The translations under genes were made by a program, and so were the position numbers. Below the pieces are notes generated by a model. It did not search any database. It was given only the letters and a program-made list of their open reading frames with translations, and was not told where the DNA came from. From assembly GCA_934463455.1 (NCBI GenBank), contig CAKSJU010000023.1, forward strand, positions 1 through 24,374: 24,374 bases of DNA, in the 5' to 3' direction. Source of the DNA: an uncultured Clostridia bacterium. Its GTDB lineage: Bacteria > Bacillota > Clostridia > UBA1381. Positions 1-6,827 of this stretch are shown in pieces (the first letter of the stretch is position 1; each line of letters begins with the position of its first letter).

Positions 1-339
1 TGCGTTCTTGATTGCCGACAATATCTTATTGTAAATATTGCATTATACGTTTTGCAGGCAGGAAGCGGCTTTGCTTGTATGTATTATGCGGATGCGGAAA
101 TTTATACCGCCTTGTTTTGCTTTGCAAGAGTTTTCAGACCGTTTGTAACCTGCAGCTCGCCGTTTGTGTGCAATATTATTTCCGCAGTGCTGTTTTGGCT
201 TATATATCTTGCGGAAATAATATATTACTCCCGAAGGCTCAGAGGAATTGTGGACAGAATGGCGGATGATATGGATGAGTACGGAGTGACCGGATATAAT
301 TTGAATACGATGGATTTTTTAAAAAATCAAAAGAAATAA
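1..339 (+). CDS. C-terminal part of an unidentified membrane protein (5' truncated)
   Basis: The reading frame is open from the first base of the window and stops at TAA 337-339, giving about 112 residues of a protein whose start lies outside. It is rich in Phe, Tyr, Ile and Leu. Two or three hydrophobic stretches can be seen, one near the window edge and the clearest ending in LFWLIYLAEIIYY. They are followed by a charged tail with RRLRGIVDRMADDMDEYG that is probably cytosolic. I do not recognise the family and give no function. A second frame over the same bases (12-269) is a shadow. Downstream, a weak 5-bp hairpin (ACAAA/TTTGT near 377-392) followed by a T-rich run could end its transcript. 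Membrane location is an inference from hydrophobicity. Confidence 0.6.
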   Translation, partial: CVLDCRQYLIVNIALYVLQAGSGFACMYYADAEIYTALFCFARVFRPFVTCSSPFVCNIISAVLFWLIYLAEIIYYSRRLRGIVDRMADDMDEYGVTGYNLNTMDFLKNQKK

Positions 340-424
340 ATAGCGGCTTTTGTCAATAGCAACAAAACACAGTATCACAAATTCGACTTTGTAATATTTT
401 TTAAATAATTTTGAAAAAATACTA

Positions 425-452
425 TAGACAAATTACAATTTTATGGTATAAT
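425..452 (+). promoter_or_regulatory. SigA-type promoter of ppdK
   Basis: A -35 element TAGACA (425-430) and a -10 element TATAAT (447-452) are 16 bp apart. The -10 is preceded by TGG, an extended -10. Transcription would start near 459, leaving a leader of about 130 nt before the ppdK start. The region around the -10 (433-455) is nearly identical to the lspA promoter at 8870-8892. Confidence 0.7.
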
Positions 453-479
453 ATAAAGAGGTAGCTGTATGTCAGCTTT

Positions 480-507
480 GGTTTGCGTTGTCCGAACAAT
501 GTAAACC
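480..507 (+). promoter_or_regulatory. Strong RNA hairpin in the ppdK leader
   Basis: Bases 480-491 pair with 496-507 around a CCGA loop: 12 pairs, two of them G-U. A smaller hairpin (AGCTG/CAGCT) lies just upstream near 463-477. No T-tract follows, so this is not a terminator. It sits about 80 nt before the ribosome site and could stabilise the mRNA or bind a protein. No known riboswitch class is recognised. Confidence 0.4.
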
Positions 508-588
508 GTAATATTAAATTCGGTTAATTGTGAAATTTGTATTTTATAATTAGCTGTAGTATCAAATTACATGGGAGGAAAAATTTAC

Positions 589-3219
589 ATGAGCAAAAAA
601 TACGTTTATTTGTTCTCGGAGGGTAATGCTTCGATGAGAGAATTACTCGGCGGAAAAGGCGCTAACCTTGCCGAAATGACAGGCTTGGGCTTGCCGGTAC
701 CGCAAGGCTTCACAATCTCGACAGAGGCTTGTACTCAATATTATGAGGACGGCAAAAGAATTAATGATGATATCCAGGCTGAAATCATGGAATACATCGA
801 AAAAATGGAAAAAATCTGCGGAAAGAAGTTCGGAGATGTTGAAAATCCGCTTTTGGTTTCCGTTCGTTCGGGTGCGAGAGCATCAATGCCGGGTATGATG
901 GATACTATTCTTAACCTCGGTCTTAACGAAACAGTTGTTGAATCGATTGCTAAAAAATCAGGCAACGAGCGTTGGGCTTGGGACTGCTACAGAAGATTCA
1001 TTCAGATGTATTCGGATGTTGTTATGGAAGTCGGCAAGAAATATTTCGAACAGCTTATCGACGAAATGAAAGAAAAGAAAGGTGTTACTCAGGACGTAGA
1101 TCTTGATGCTAACGACTTGAAAGAGCTTGCTTCTCAGTTCAAGGCAGAATATAAATCAAAAATCGGAGAAGATTTCCCGACAGACCCGAAAGAACAGCTT
1201 ATGGGTGCTATCAAAGCGGTATTCCGCTCTTGGGACAACCCCCGTGCTAACGTATACAGACGTGATAATGATATTCCTTATTCATGGGGTACAGCAGTTA
1301 ACGTACAGATGATGGCATTCGGTAACATGGGCGATACATCGGGTACAGGTGTTGCATTTACCCGTGACCCTGCTACAGGTGAAAAGAAACTCATGGGCGA
1401 ATTCCTTATGAACGCACAGGGCGAGGACGTTGTTGCAGGTGTAAGAACTCCGCAGCACATCGACCAGCTGAAAGAAGTAATGCCCGAAGTTTACAACCAG
1501 TTTGTAGACATTTGCCATACTCTGGAAAATCACTACAGAGATATGCAGGATATGGAATTTACAATTGAAGATAAAAAGCTTTACATGCTTCAGACAAGAA
1601 ACGGTAAGAGAACTGCTCAGGCTGCTTTGCAGATTGCATGTGACCTTGTTGACGAGGGTATGATTTCCGAGCAGGAAGCCGTTGCAATGATTGACCCGAG
1701 AAACCTCGACACATTGCTCCACCCGCAGTTTGACCCGAAAGCACTTAAGGCTGCCGAGCCGGTTGCAAAAGCATTGGCTGCATCCCCCGGAGCTGCTTGC
1801 GGTAAAATCGTATTTACGGCAGAAGACGCTAAAGAGTGGAATGCTAAGGGCGAAAAGGTTGTTCTTGTTCGTCTTGAAACATCACCGGAAGATATTGAAG
1901 GTATGAAAGCTTCACAGGGTATCCTTACAGTTCGCGGCGGTATGACTTCGCACGCAGCGGTTGTTGCGCGCGGTATGGGTACATGCTGTGTATCGGGTTG
2001 CTCTGAGATTGCTATGGATGAAGAAAATAAAAAGTTTGTTCTTGCAGGCAAAACCTACAAAGAAGGCGACTTTATTTCAATCGATGGCTCAACAGGTAAC
2101 ATCTATGACGGAATTATCCCGACAGTTGACGCTTCAATCAGCGGAACTTTCGGCAGAATTATGGGCTGGGCCGATAAATACAGAAAGCTTAAAGTAAGAA
2201 CAAATGCAGATACACCGGAAGATGCAAAGAGAGCAAGAGAGCTCGGCGCAGAGGGTATCGGTCTTTGCCGTACAGAGCATATGTTCTTCGGCGGAAACAG
2301 AATTGACGCATTCCGTGAAATGATTTGTTCCGACACTGTTGAAGAAAGAGAAGCTGCTTTGGCTAAAATTCTTCCTATGCAGCAAGGTGACTTTGAAGCG
2401 CTTTACGAAGCACTTGAGGGTAACCCCGTAACTATCAGATTCTTGGATCCTCCTCTTCATGAGTTCGTTCCGACAGAAGAAGCTGATATCGAAGCTTTGG
2501 CTAAGACACAAGGCAAGAGCGTTGAAACAATTAAAAATATCATCGCTTCGCTGCATGAATTTAACCCGATGATGGGACACAGAGGCTGCCGTCTTTCGGT
2601 AACTTATCCTGAAATCGCAAAAATGCAGACAAGAGCCGTAATTCGTGCCGCTATCAATGTTAAGAAAAATCATGCTGATTGGAACATTGTTCCCGAAATC
2701 ATGATTCCTCTTATCGGCGACTTGAAAGAGCTTAAGTTTGTAAAGAATGTAGTTGTTGAAACTGCTGACAAAGAAATTAAGGCAGCAGGTGCTGATCTTA
2801 AATATGAAGTTGGTACAATGATCGAAGTTCCCAGAGCAGCACTTTTGGCAGACCAGATTGCTGAAGAAGCTGAATTCTTCTGCTTCGGTACAAACGACCT
2901 TACTCAGCTCACCTACGGCTTCTCAAGAGATGACGCAGGTAAATTCCTCGACGCATACTATGACAAGAAGATTTTCGAAAACGATCCGTTTGCGAAGCTC
3001 GACCAGGTTGGCGTAGGTAAGCTCATGGAAATGGCTATTAAGCTTGCAAAACCTGTAAGAAAGACTCTTCATGTAGGTATCTGCGGCGAACATGGCGGAG
3101 ATCCCACATCTGTTGAATTCTGCCACAAGATTGGTTTGGACTATGTTTCCTGCTCACCGTTCAGAGTGCCCATCGCAAGATTGGCAGCAGCTCAGGCGGC
3201 TATTAAGGAAAACAAATAA
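589..3219 (+). CDS. ppdK: Pyruvate, phosphate dikinase
   Basis: PPDK interconverts ATP, phosphate and pyruvate with AMP, pyrophosphate and phosphoenolpyruvate. In anaerobes it often works in glycolysis in place of, or beside, pyruvate kinase. The 876-residue product has the full family layout: an N-terminal ATP-grasp domain (about 1-340) with the GGKGANLAEM motif, a swivelling phosphohistidine domain with GGMTSHAAVVARG (catalytic His455), and a C-terminal TIM barrel for pyruvate/PEP with GICGEHGGDP (catalytic Cys832). These positions match, to within a residue, those recalled for the Clostridium symbiosum enzyme. An ATG at 571 is in frame, but GGGAGG at 573-578 is a well-placed ribosome site for ATG 589, so that start is chosen. 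The gene is monocistronic, with its own promoter, long leader and terminator. PPDK activity is commonly controlled by a regulatory protein acting on the Thr453 position, which is conserved here; no such regulator is in the window. Confidence 0.97.
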   Translation: MSKKYVYLFSEGNASMRELLGGKGANLAEMTGLGLPVPQGFTISTEACTQYYEDGKRINDDIQAEIMEYIEKMEKICGKKFGDVENPLLVSVRSGARASMPGMMDTILNLGLNETVVESIAKKSGNERWAWDCYRRFIQMYSDVVMEVGKKYFEQLIDEMKEKKGVTQDVDLDANDLKELASQFKAEYKSKIGEDFPTDPKEQLMGAIKAVFRSWDNPRANVYRRDNDIPYSWGTAVNVQMMAFGNMGDTSGTGVAFTRDPATGEKKLMGEFLMNAQGEDVVAGVRTPQHIDQLKEVMPEVYNQFVDICHTLENHYRDMQDMEFTIEDKKLYMLQTRNGKRTAQAALQIACDLVDEGMISEQEAVAMIDPRNLDTLLHPQFDPKALKAAEPVAKALAASPGAACGKIVFTAEDAKEWNAKGEKVVLVRLETSPEDIEGMKASQGILTVRGGMTSHAAVVARGMGTCCVSGCSEIAMDEENKKFVLAGKTYKEGDFISIDGSTGNIYDGIIPTVDASISGTFGRIMGWADKYRKLKVRTNADTPEDAKRARELGAEGIGLCRTEHMFFGGNRIDAFREMICSDTVEEREAALAKILPMQQGDFEALYEALEGNPVTIRFLDPPLHEFVPTEEADIEALAKTQGKSVETIKNIIASLHEFNPMMGHRGCRLSVTYPEIAKMQTRAVIRAAINVKKNHADWNIVPEIMIPLIGDLKELKFVKNVVVETADKEIKAAGADLKYEVGTMIEVPRAALLADQIAEEAEFFCFGTNDLTQLTYGFSRDDAGKFLDAYYDKKIFENDPFAKLDQVGVGKLMEMAIKLAKPVRKTLHVGICGEHGGDPTSVEFCHKIGLDYVSCSPFRVPIARLAAAQAAIKENK

Positions 3220-3234
3220 TTACGGATTAATTAT

Positions 3235-3275
3235 AAAAAATCACTGCTCCGAAACAGCCGGAGCAGTGATTTTTT
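3235..3275 (+). terminator. Rho-independent terminator after ppdK, possibly bidirectional
   Basis: A perfect 17-bp stem (3235-3251 with 3259-3275) encloses a 7-nt loop and begins with A6 and ends with T6. It is therefore symmetric and could stop transcripts from either strand. It lies between ppdK and the convergent transporter gene, 15 nt after the ppdK stop. Confidence 0.93.
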
Positions 3276-3374
3276 AATTTGTAGGAAATTGCGTAAAACG
3301 CAATGACGGAAAATCAAAAATGCTACCTTATTCCTACGCCCGCAGGCGGAGCTTTTATCAAAAGCTTTTTTATA
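3270..3374 (+). repeat. 105-bp direct repeat, copy 1
   Basis: This stretch is identical, base for base, to 23972-24076. It starts in the T-tract of the ppdK terminator. Internal structure can be read: GTAGGAA (3281-3287) pairs with TTCCTAC (3331-3337), ATTGCG-TAAAA-CGCAAT forms a small hairpin just inside, and AGCTTTT-ATC-AAAAGCT followed by T6 closes the element. Both ends therefore carry a T6 run. It holds no supported gene: the ATG at 3303 gives only about 24 codons before TGA. It ends a few bases short of the stop codon of the convergent transporter gene. Confidence 0.9.
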
Positions 3375-3382
3375 TGAAAATT

Positions 3383-4237
3383 TCAGCTTCTGTTTTTGTT
3401 GTAGAAAAACATTGCAATTCCCGCACCGCAAATCAGAATATATCCGATTATGCTTAAAAAATCGGGGAATTGACCGAGAAAACATCCGAACAATGTTGCA
3501 AAAAGTACCTGCGTATAGTCATAGACGGATATTTCCTTTGCCGGAGCATATACATATGCTTTTGTTATGCCGAATTGACCGAGACAAGCACTTGCACCGG
3601 CACCTATAAGACATAAAAAGCTTTTCGGAGTAAAGGGTGAAAAGTTTGCTATCATAAGCGGCAGACATAAAATACAGGAAAAAGCCGAGAAAAAGAAAAT
3701 AATTAAAAAACTGTTTGCATTTTTCTTGCCGAGGTATCGTACAAAGGTGTATGCAAGTCCTGCCGATAATCCTCCGAAGGCACCGGCTGCCGCAGGAAGT
3801 GTGGCATACCCGCTGCCGGTTGGTTTTATAATAAACAGACTGCCCAAAAAGGCGGTTGAAATTCCGAGAATTTGTACCGAAGTCGGCTTTTCTTTTAATA
3901 TAAACGCCGAGAAAATAATTGCAAAAAACGGTGACAGCTTGTTGAGCATATTAGCGTCGGCAAGCACTAAGCGGTCAATTGCGTAAAAGTTACATAAAAG
4001 TCCTATTGTTCCGAATACCGCGCGCCCGATAAGTGCGGGAAGATATTCTTTTTTAGGTATAAAACAAATATGATTTTTCAGCATAATTCCGGCAACCAGC
4101 AGCAGAGCGACTGCGTTTCGGAAAAATGCCTTTTGAAAGGTGCTCATATCTCCGGCTAAATTAACAAAAACCGACATCATGGAAAAGCCAAATGCCGCTG
4201 TGATTACATATAATATTCCTTTTGTCTTTGAACTCAT
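3383..4237 (-). CDS. EamA/DMT-superfamily transporter
   Basis: A 284-residue, very hydrophobic protein with about ten predicted membrane segments, the normal size and shape of a drug/metabolite transporter built from two EamA repeats. Family marks include an early KGILYVITAAFGFSMMSVFV segment, RNAVALLLVAG, and a TSVQILGISTAFLGSLFIIKP segment closing the first half. The substrate cannot be predicted; relatives export amino acids, nucleotides or other metabolites. An in-frame GTG (4246) lies directly against the ribosome site AAAGGA, too close to be used; ATG 4237, ten bases from that site, is preferred. It is convergent with ppdK and diverges from the M14 peptidase gene, with a consensus SigA promoter of its own. 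The shared repeat lies just beyond its stop codon. Confidence 0.88.
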   Translation of the reverse strand: MSSKTKGILYVITAAFGFSMMSVFVNLAGDMSTFQKAFFRNAVALLLVAGIMLKNHICFIPKKEYLPALIGRAVFGTIGLLCNFYAIDRLVLADANMLNKLSPFFAIIFSAFILKEKPTSVQILGISTAFLGSLFIIKPTGSGYATLPAAAGAFGGLSAGLAYTFVRYLGKKNANSFLIIFFFSAFSCILCLPLMIANFSPFTPKSFLCLIGAGASACLGQFGITKAYVYAPAKEISVYDYTQVLFATLFGCFLGQFPDFLSIIGYILICGAGIAMFFYNKNRS

Positions 4238-4270
4238 TTGCAACACATCCTTTGAAGTTTAACTTATTTA

Positions 4271-4299
4271 ATTATACATCTGTTATTCCTTTTCGTCAA
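4271..4299 (-). promoter_or_regulatory. SigA promoter of the EamA transporter gene
   Basis: On the minus strand TTGACG (plus 4294-4299) and TATAAT (plus 4271-4276) are separated by exactly 17 bp. The -10 lies about 34 nt upstream of the chosen ATG at 4237. Confidence 0.8.
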
Positions 4300-4406
4300 T
4301 ACAAATTATATTGTCTGAACATAAAACATATATATTTCCATGAAATTACATTCTTTTTTATTAAAAAATTGAATATAATTATAATATAGGCTGCTTCATG
4401 TCTGAT

Positions 4407-4443
4407 AATCTCTTATCATTCCTTCCCCTGCCGATAAGAGATT
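4407..4443 (+). promoter_or_regulatory. Terminator-like hairpin in the leader of the M14 peptidase gene
   Basis: An 11-bp perfect stem (4407-4417 with 4433-4443) with a 15-nt C-rich loop is followed by a short T run. It lies 47 nt before the peptidase start. The only -10 candidates for this gene (TATAAT at 4374-4379 or 4380-4385, both with poor -35 boxes) lie upstream of it, so it may act as a leader attenuator. It could also be a stray terminator. Confidence 0.45.
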
Positions 4444-4489
4444 TTTATTACTGTTTGCGCCGAGACAGGGCGGCGGAATGGAGATTATT

Positions 4490-5356
4490 ATGGGTTACGA
4501 TTATAATAATTTGAGAACGGATGCCGACAGGATTTCCAAGCTTCATAAGAATGTTGACCTTTTTTCTATAGGCGAAAGCGTTATGGAGCATAAGCTTTTT
4601 TGCCTGAAAATAGGTGAAGGAGAGAAAAAGCTTTTTATAAACGGAGCGCATCACGGATTGGAATATCTCACTGCCGCTTTTATTATGAAATTTATTGAAG
4701 AATATGCCGAAAGTGTGGAATCGGGAGGAGAAATGTTCGGGTATGATACTCGTGCGTTGTATGAAAGGACTACGCTTTATGCGGTGCCTATGGTAAATCC
4801 GGACGGAGTGGACATTGCAATACATGGGATTGATGTGACAAATCCGTACCATAGAAAATTGGTGAGCCTTGTCGGCATTCACAGCTTTAACAAGGTTTGG
4901 CAGGCAAATGCGAACGGAGTGGACATTAACCATAATTACAATGCCGGCTGGCGTGTGGTTGAAATGCGGCCGTCGCCGTCGAAGTACAGCGGTCCTTATT
5001 CGGAAAGTGAGCCGGAAACAAAGGCTATTGTGGATTTTGTGCGTAAAAATAATTTTGATATGCTTATGGCATTTCATAGCCAGGGCGGAGAAATATATTA
5101 CGATTTTGACGGAAAAGCCGAGGCGCGGTCAATGGATTTGGCGAATGCATTCGCATCGGCAAGCGGATATGTTCCGTCCTGCCCGGAGGGGAGTGCATCC
5201 TTTGGGGGATGTAAGGATTGGTTTATAAATGAATTTGGCAAAGCCGGTTTTACTGTTGAGATAGGTCATGGAAAAAATCCCTTGCCGATGGATATGCTCG
5301 GCGCGGTATATAAAGAAAATGCACCGCTTTTACTCTGCGCATTACACAGAACATAA
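4490..5356 (+). CDS. M14-family zinc carboxypeptidase, gamma-D-glutamyl-diaminopimelate peptidase type
   Basis: A 288-residue M14 metallopeptidase. The zinc site is readable: NGAHHGLE gives His55 and Glu58 (HxxE), and AFHSQGGE gives the third ligand His196. TVEIG supplies the catalytic Glu257. The VNPDGVD and NANGVDINHNYNA segments are typical of the bacterial branch related to endopeptidase I of Bacillus, which trims peptidoglycan peptides. There is no signal peptide, so it probably acts in the cytosol on recycled or spore-wall muropeptides (inference). ATG 4490 is preferred because GGAG at 4480-4483 lies six bases upstream; ATG 4478 would add four residues. No clear terminator follows. The yitT promoter starts within 40 nt of the stop, so the two genes are probably separate units. 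Confidence 0.88.
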   Translation: MGYDYNNLRTDADRISKLHKNVDLFSIGESVMEHKLFCLKIGEGEKKLFINGAHHGLEYLTAAFIMKFIEEYAESVESGGEMFGYDTRALYERTTLYAVPMVNPDGVDIAIHGIDVTNPYHRKLVSLVGIHSFNKVWQANANGVDINHNYNAGWRVVEMRPSPSKYSGPYSESEPETKAIVDFVRKNNFDMLMAFHSQGGEIYYDFDGKAEARSMDLANAFASASGYVPSCPEGSASFGGCKDWFINEFGKAGFTVEIGHGKNPLPMDMLGAVYKENAPLLLCALHRT

Positions 5357-5392
5357 TGCAAAAATGTTAAATTCCTGTGCAGTATTGACCGA

Positions 5393-5421
5393 TTGACTTT
5401 TTTTGGCAGTCATGATATAAT
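5393..5421 (+). promoter_or_regulatory. SigA promoter upstream of the YitT-family gene
   Basis: TTGACT (5393-5398) and TATAAT (5416-5421) are 17 bp apart. The start codon chosen downstream is at 5552, so the leader would be about 120 nt long. Confidence 0.8.
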
Positions 5422-5551
5422 AAATATGTATTATATCGTTTCGTAAAAATTTTCTTCGAGAGTGTTTTTATCGGTGATATAAAAAAGAATGTACAGGAAA
5501 GGAGCGCGGTCAAACTCTTATGAATTAATTGTTTTTCTGCATGTGGACTTT

Positions 5552-6424
5552 ATGAAAAAAATAAAATTATTTAACTTGATTATGCTTACATTGGCGGGAT
5601 TTACAAATGCTTTCGGAATTACCCTTTTTCTTATGCCGGTAAAACTGTACGACAGCGGTATTTCGGGAACATCTATGCTGCTTGCGCAGATTACGCCGGA
5701 ATATTTGTCACTTTCGGTATTTTTGCTTCTGCTTAATATTCCTCTGTTTTTGTACGGATTGAAAAAACAAGGGGTTTTGTTTACGTTTTATGCTATATAT
5801 ACAGTTGCCGTATATTCATTCTTTTCCTGGCTGATAACCGATGTTTTGCCGATTGATGTTACGCTCGCATCACCTCTTGCGGGAACGGATTTGCTGCTTT
5901 GCGCATTGTTCGGAGGCGTGATTTCGGGCGTGGGCAGCGGTTTGGCAATCAGATACGGCGGTGCAATGGACGGTATTGAAGTAATGGCGGTTATATTTGC
6001 AAAACGTCTCGGAATTACGGTTGGAACCTTTGTTATGATATATAATGTTGTTTTGTATATATTTGCGGGAATTGTAATTCACAGCTGGATTTTACCGCTT
6101 TATTCCATAGTTACATACGGAGCCGCACTTAAAACGGTCGATTTTTTGGTTGAGGGTTTCGATAGGTCAAAATGTGCAATAATTATAACCTCCGAGGAAA
6201 ATGAAATTTGCCGCGCTTTGTCCGAAGCTTTTGAAAGCGGCATGACAAAGGTAAAAGCGCAGGGCGGATATTCCGGGGATGATAAAACGGTTGTTTATTT
6301 TGTGGTAAACAGGTTTCAAGTGGTAAAAATGAAAGGGATAGTTCATGAAATAGACCCGTCGGCTTATATAATAATCAGTGATGTTGCGGATGTATTTTCT
6401 GCAAATCAGAATATAAAAAAATAA
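5552..6424 (+). CDS. YitT family membrane protein (DUF161/DUF2179)
   Basis: The 290-residue product has the YitT layout. It has five or so membrane segments in the first 190 residues, with the family-typical NAFGITLFLMP near the start and GGVISGVGSGLAIRYGGAMDG in the middle. A soluble C-terminal DUF2179 domain follows (about 205-285, with KAQGGYSGDDKTVVYFVV and a late HEIDPSAYIIISD). The function of the family is not firmly known. The frame extends back to ATG 5489, but homologues begin at the MKKIKLFN position, so ATG 5552 is chosen. It has only a weak ribosome site. A much better AGGAAAGGAG (5495-5504) sits about 48 nt upstream without a usable start at normal distance, which leaves the true start open. 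Single gene with promoter and terminator. Confidence 0.85.
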   Translation: MKKIKLFNLIMLTLAGFTNAFGITLFLMPVKLYDSGISGTSMLLAQITPEYLSLSVFLLLLNIPLFLYGLKKQGVLFTFYAIYTVAVYSFFSWLITDVLPIDVTLASPLAGTDLLLCALFGGVISGVGSGLAIRYGGAMDGIEVMAVIFAKRLGITVGTFVMIYNVVLYIFAGIVIHSWILPLYSIVTYGAALKTVDFLVEGFDRSKCAIIITSEENEICRALSEAFESGMTKVKAQGGYSGDDKTVVYFVVNRFQVVKMKGIVHEIDPSAYIIISDVADVFSANQNIKK

Positions 6425-6431
6425 ATATCGG

Positions 6432-6476
6432 AGCTGAAAATTTTTTGTCGGTCGGCAGCTGAATTTTCAGCTTTTT
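6432..6476 (+). terminator. Rho-independent terminator after the YitT-family gene
   Basis: AGCTGAAAATT (6432-6442) pairs perfectly with AATTTTCAGCT (6462-6472) across a 19-nt loop, and T5 follows. It starts 7 nt after the stop codon. Confidence 0.85.
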
Positions 6477-6482
6477 ATACAA

Positions 6483-6518
6483 AAAACAGGTGATGTAGAA
6501 AAATACATCGCCTGTTTT
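6483..6518 (-). terminator. Terminator of tRNA-Thr (or second terminator of the YitT-family gene)
   Basis: A 15-bp stem (6483-6497 with 6504-6518) has a 6-nt loop. Read on the minus strand it lies directly after the tRNA 3' end and is followed by a T6 run. Read on the plus strand its one mismatch becomes a G-U pair. It may therefore serve both convergent units. Its core resembles the terminator at 22700-22736. Confidence 0.7.
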
Positions 6519-6525
6519 AATGTAT

Positions 6526-6601
6526 TGGAGCTGACAACGAGAATCGAACTCGTGACCTCTACACTACCAATGTAGTGCTCTACCATCTGAGCTATGTCAG
6601 C
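6526..6601 (-). tRNA. tRNA-Thr (anticodon GGT), CCA encoded
   Basis: The minus strand folds as a full cloverleaf of 76 nt: acceptor GCTGACA/TGTCAGC, D arm GCTC/GAGC, anticodon stem CTACA/TGTAG with loop TTGGTAG (anticodon GGT), variable loop AGGTC, and T arm ACGAG/CTCGT with TTCGATT. The discriminator base is T and CCA is encoded in the DNA. It decodes ACC and ACU. A consensus promoter lies upstream and a terminator hairpin downstream. Confidence 0.97.
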
Positions 6602-6615
6602 ATTGCAACATTTAT

Positions 6616-6644
6616 ATTATACTTTAGAATTGCAAATTTGTCAA
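6616..6644 (-). promoter_or_regulatory. Consensus SigA promoter of tRNA-Thr
   Basis: On the minus strand TTGACA (plus 6639-6644) and TATAAT (plus 6616-6621) are separated by 17 bp, a perfect match to consensus. The tRNA 5' end at 6601 lies 15 nt from the -10. Confidence 0.9.
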
Positions 6645-6767
6645 TACCTTTGATTAATTTTCTTTTAAAAAAATCGCCGTTGTTAATTTATAAGATAAAT
6701 TCTGCCCTAAAGCGGCATTAATACAGAATTTAATCGGTCAATTGATATTTGTTTTTTGTGAATTGGC

Positions 6768-6796
6768 TTGAAAAAAAAAGGAAAATGTGATACAAT
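6768..6796 (+). promoter_or_regulatory. SigA promoter of the esterase-luxS-mtnN group
   Basis: TTGAAA (6768-6773) and TACAAT (6791-6796) are 17 bp apart. The predicted transcript start near 6803 lies just before the ribosome site at 6813-6819. This also argues that the upstream in-frame TTG at 6768 is not a start codon. Confidence 0.65.
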
Positions 6797-6827
6797 GATG
6801 TTAATAAATAATAAGGTGGTTTACAAT

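Noticed and set aside
12..269. A plus-strand frame overlapping the partial membrane protein
   Set aside because: It is out of frame with the longer open frame that runs from the window edge, and has no ribosome site.
1282..2673. Long minus-strand frames within ppdK
   Set aside because: They lie opposite a full-length, highly conserved enzyme and show no domain; frames of this size are expected opposite long genes.
4448..5077. A 209-codon minus-strand frame opposite the M14 peptidase gene
   Set aside because: The plus strand carries all M14 catalytic motifs; the minus frame is basic and His-rich with no recognisable domain and is a shadow.
5520..5528. ATG-AAT-TAA as a leader peptide after AGGAAAGGAG
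   Set aside because: The spacing of about 15 nt is too long and the peptide would have two residues.
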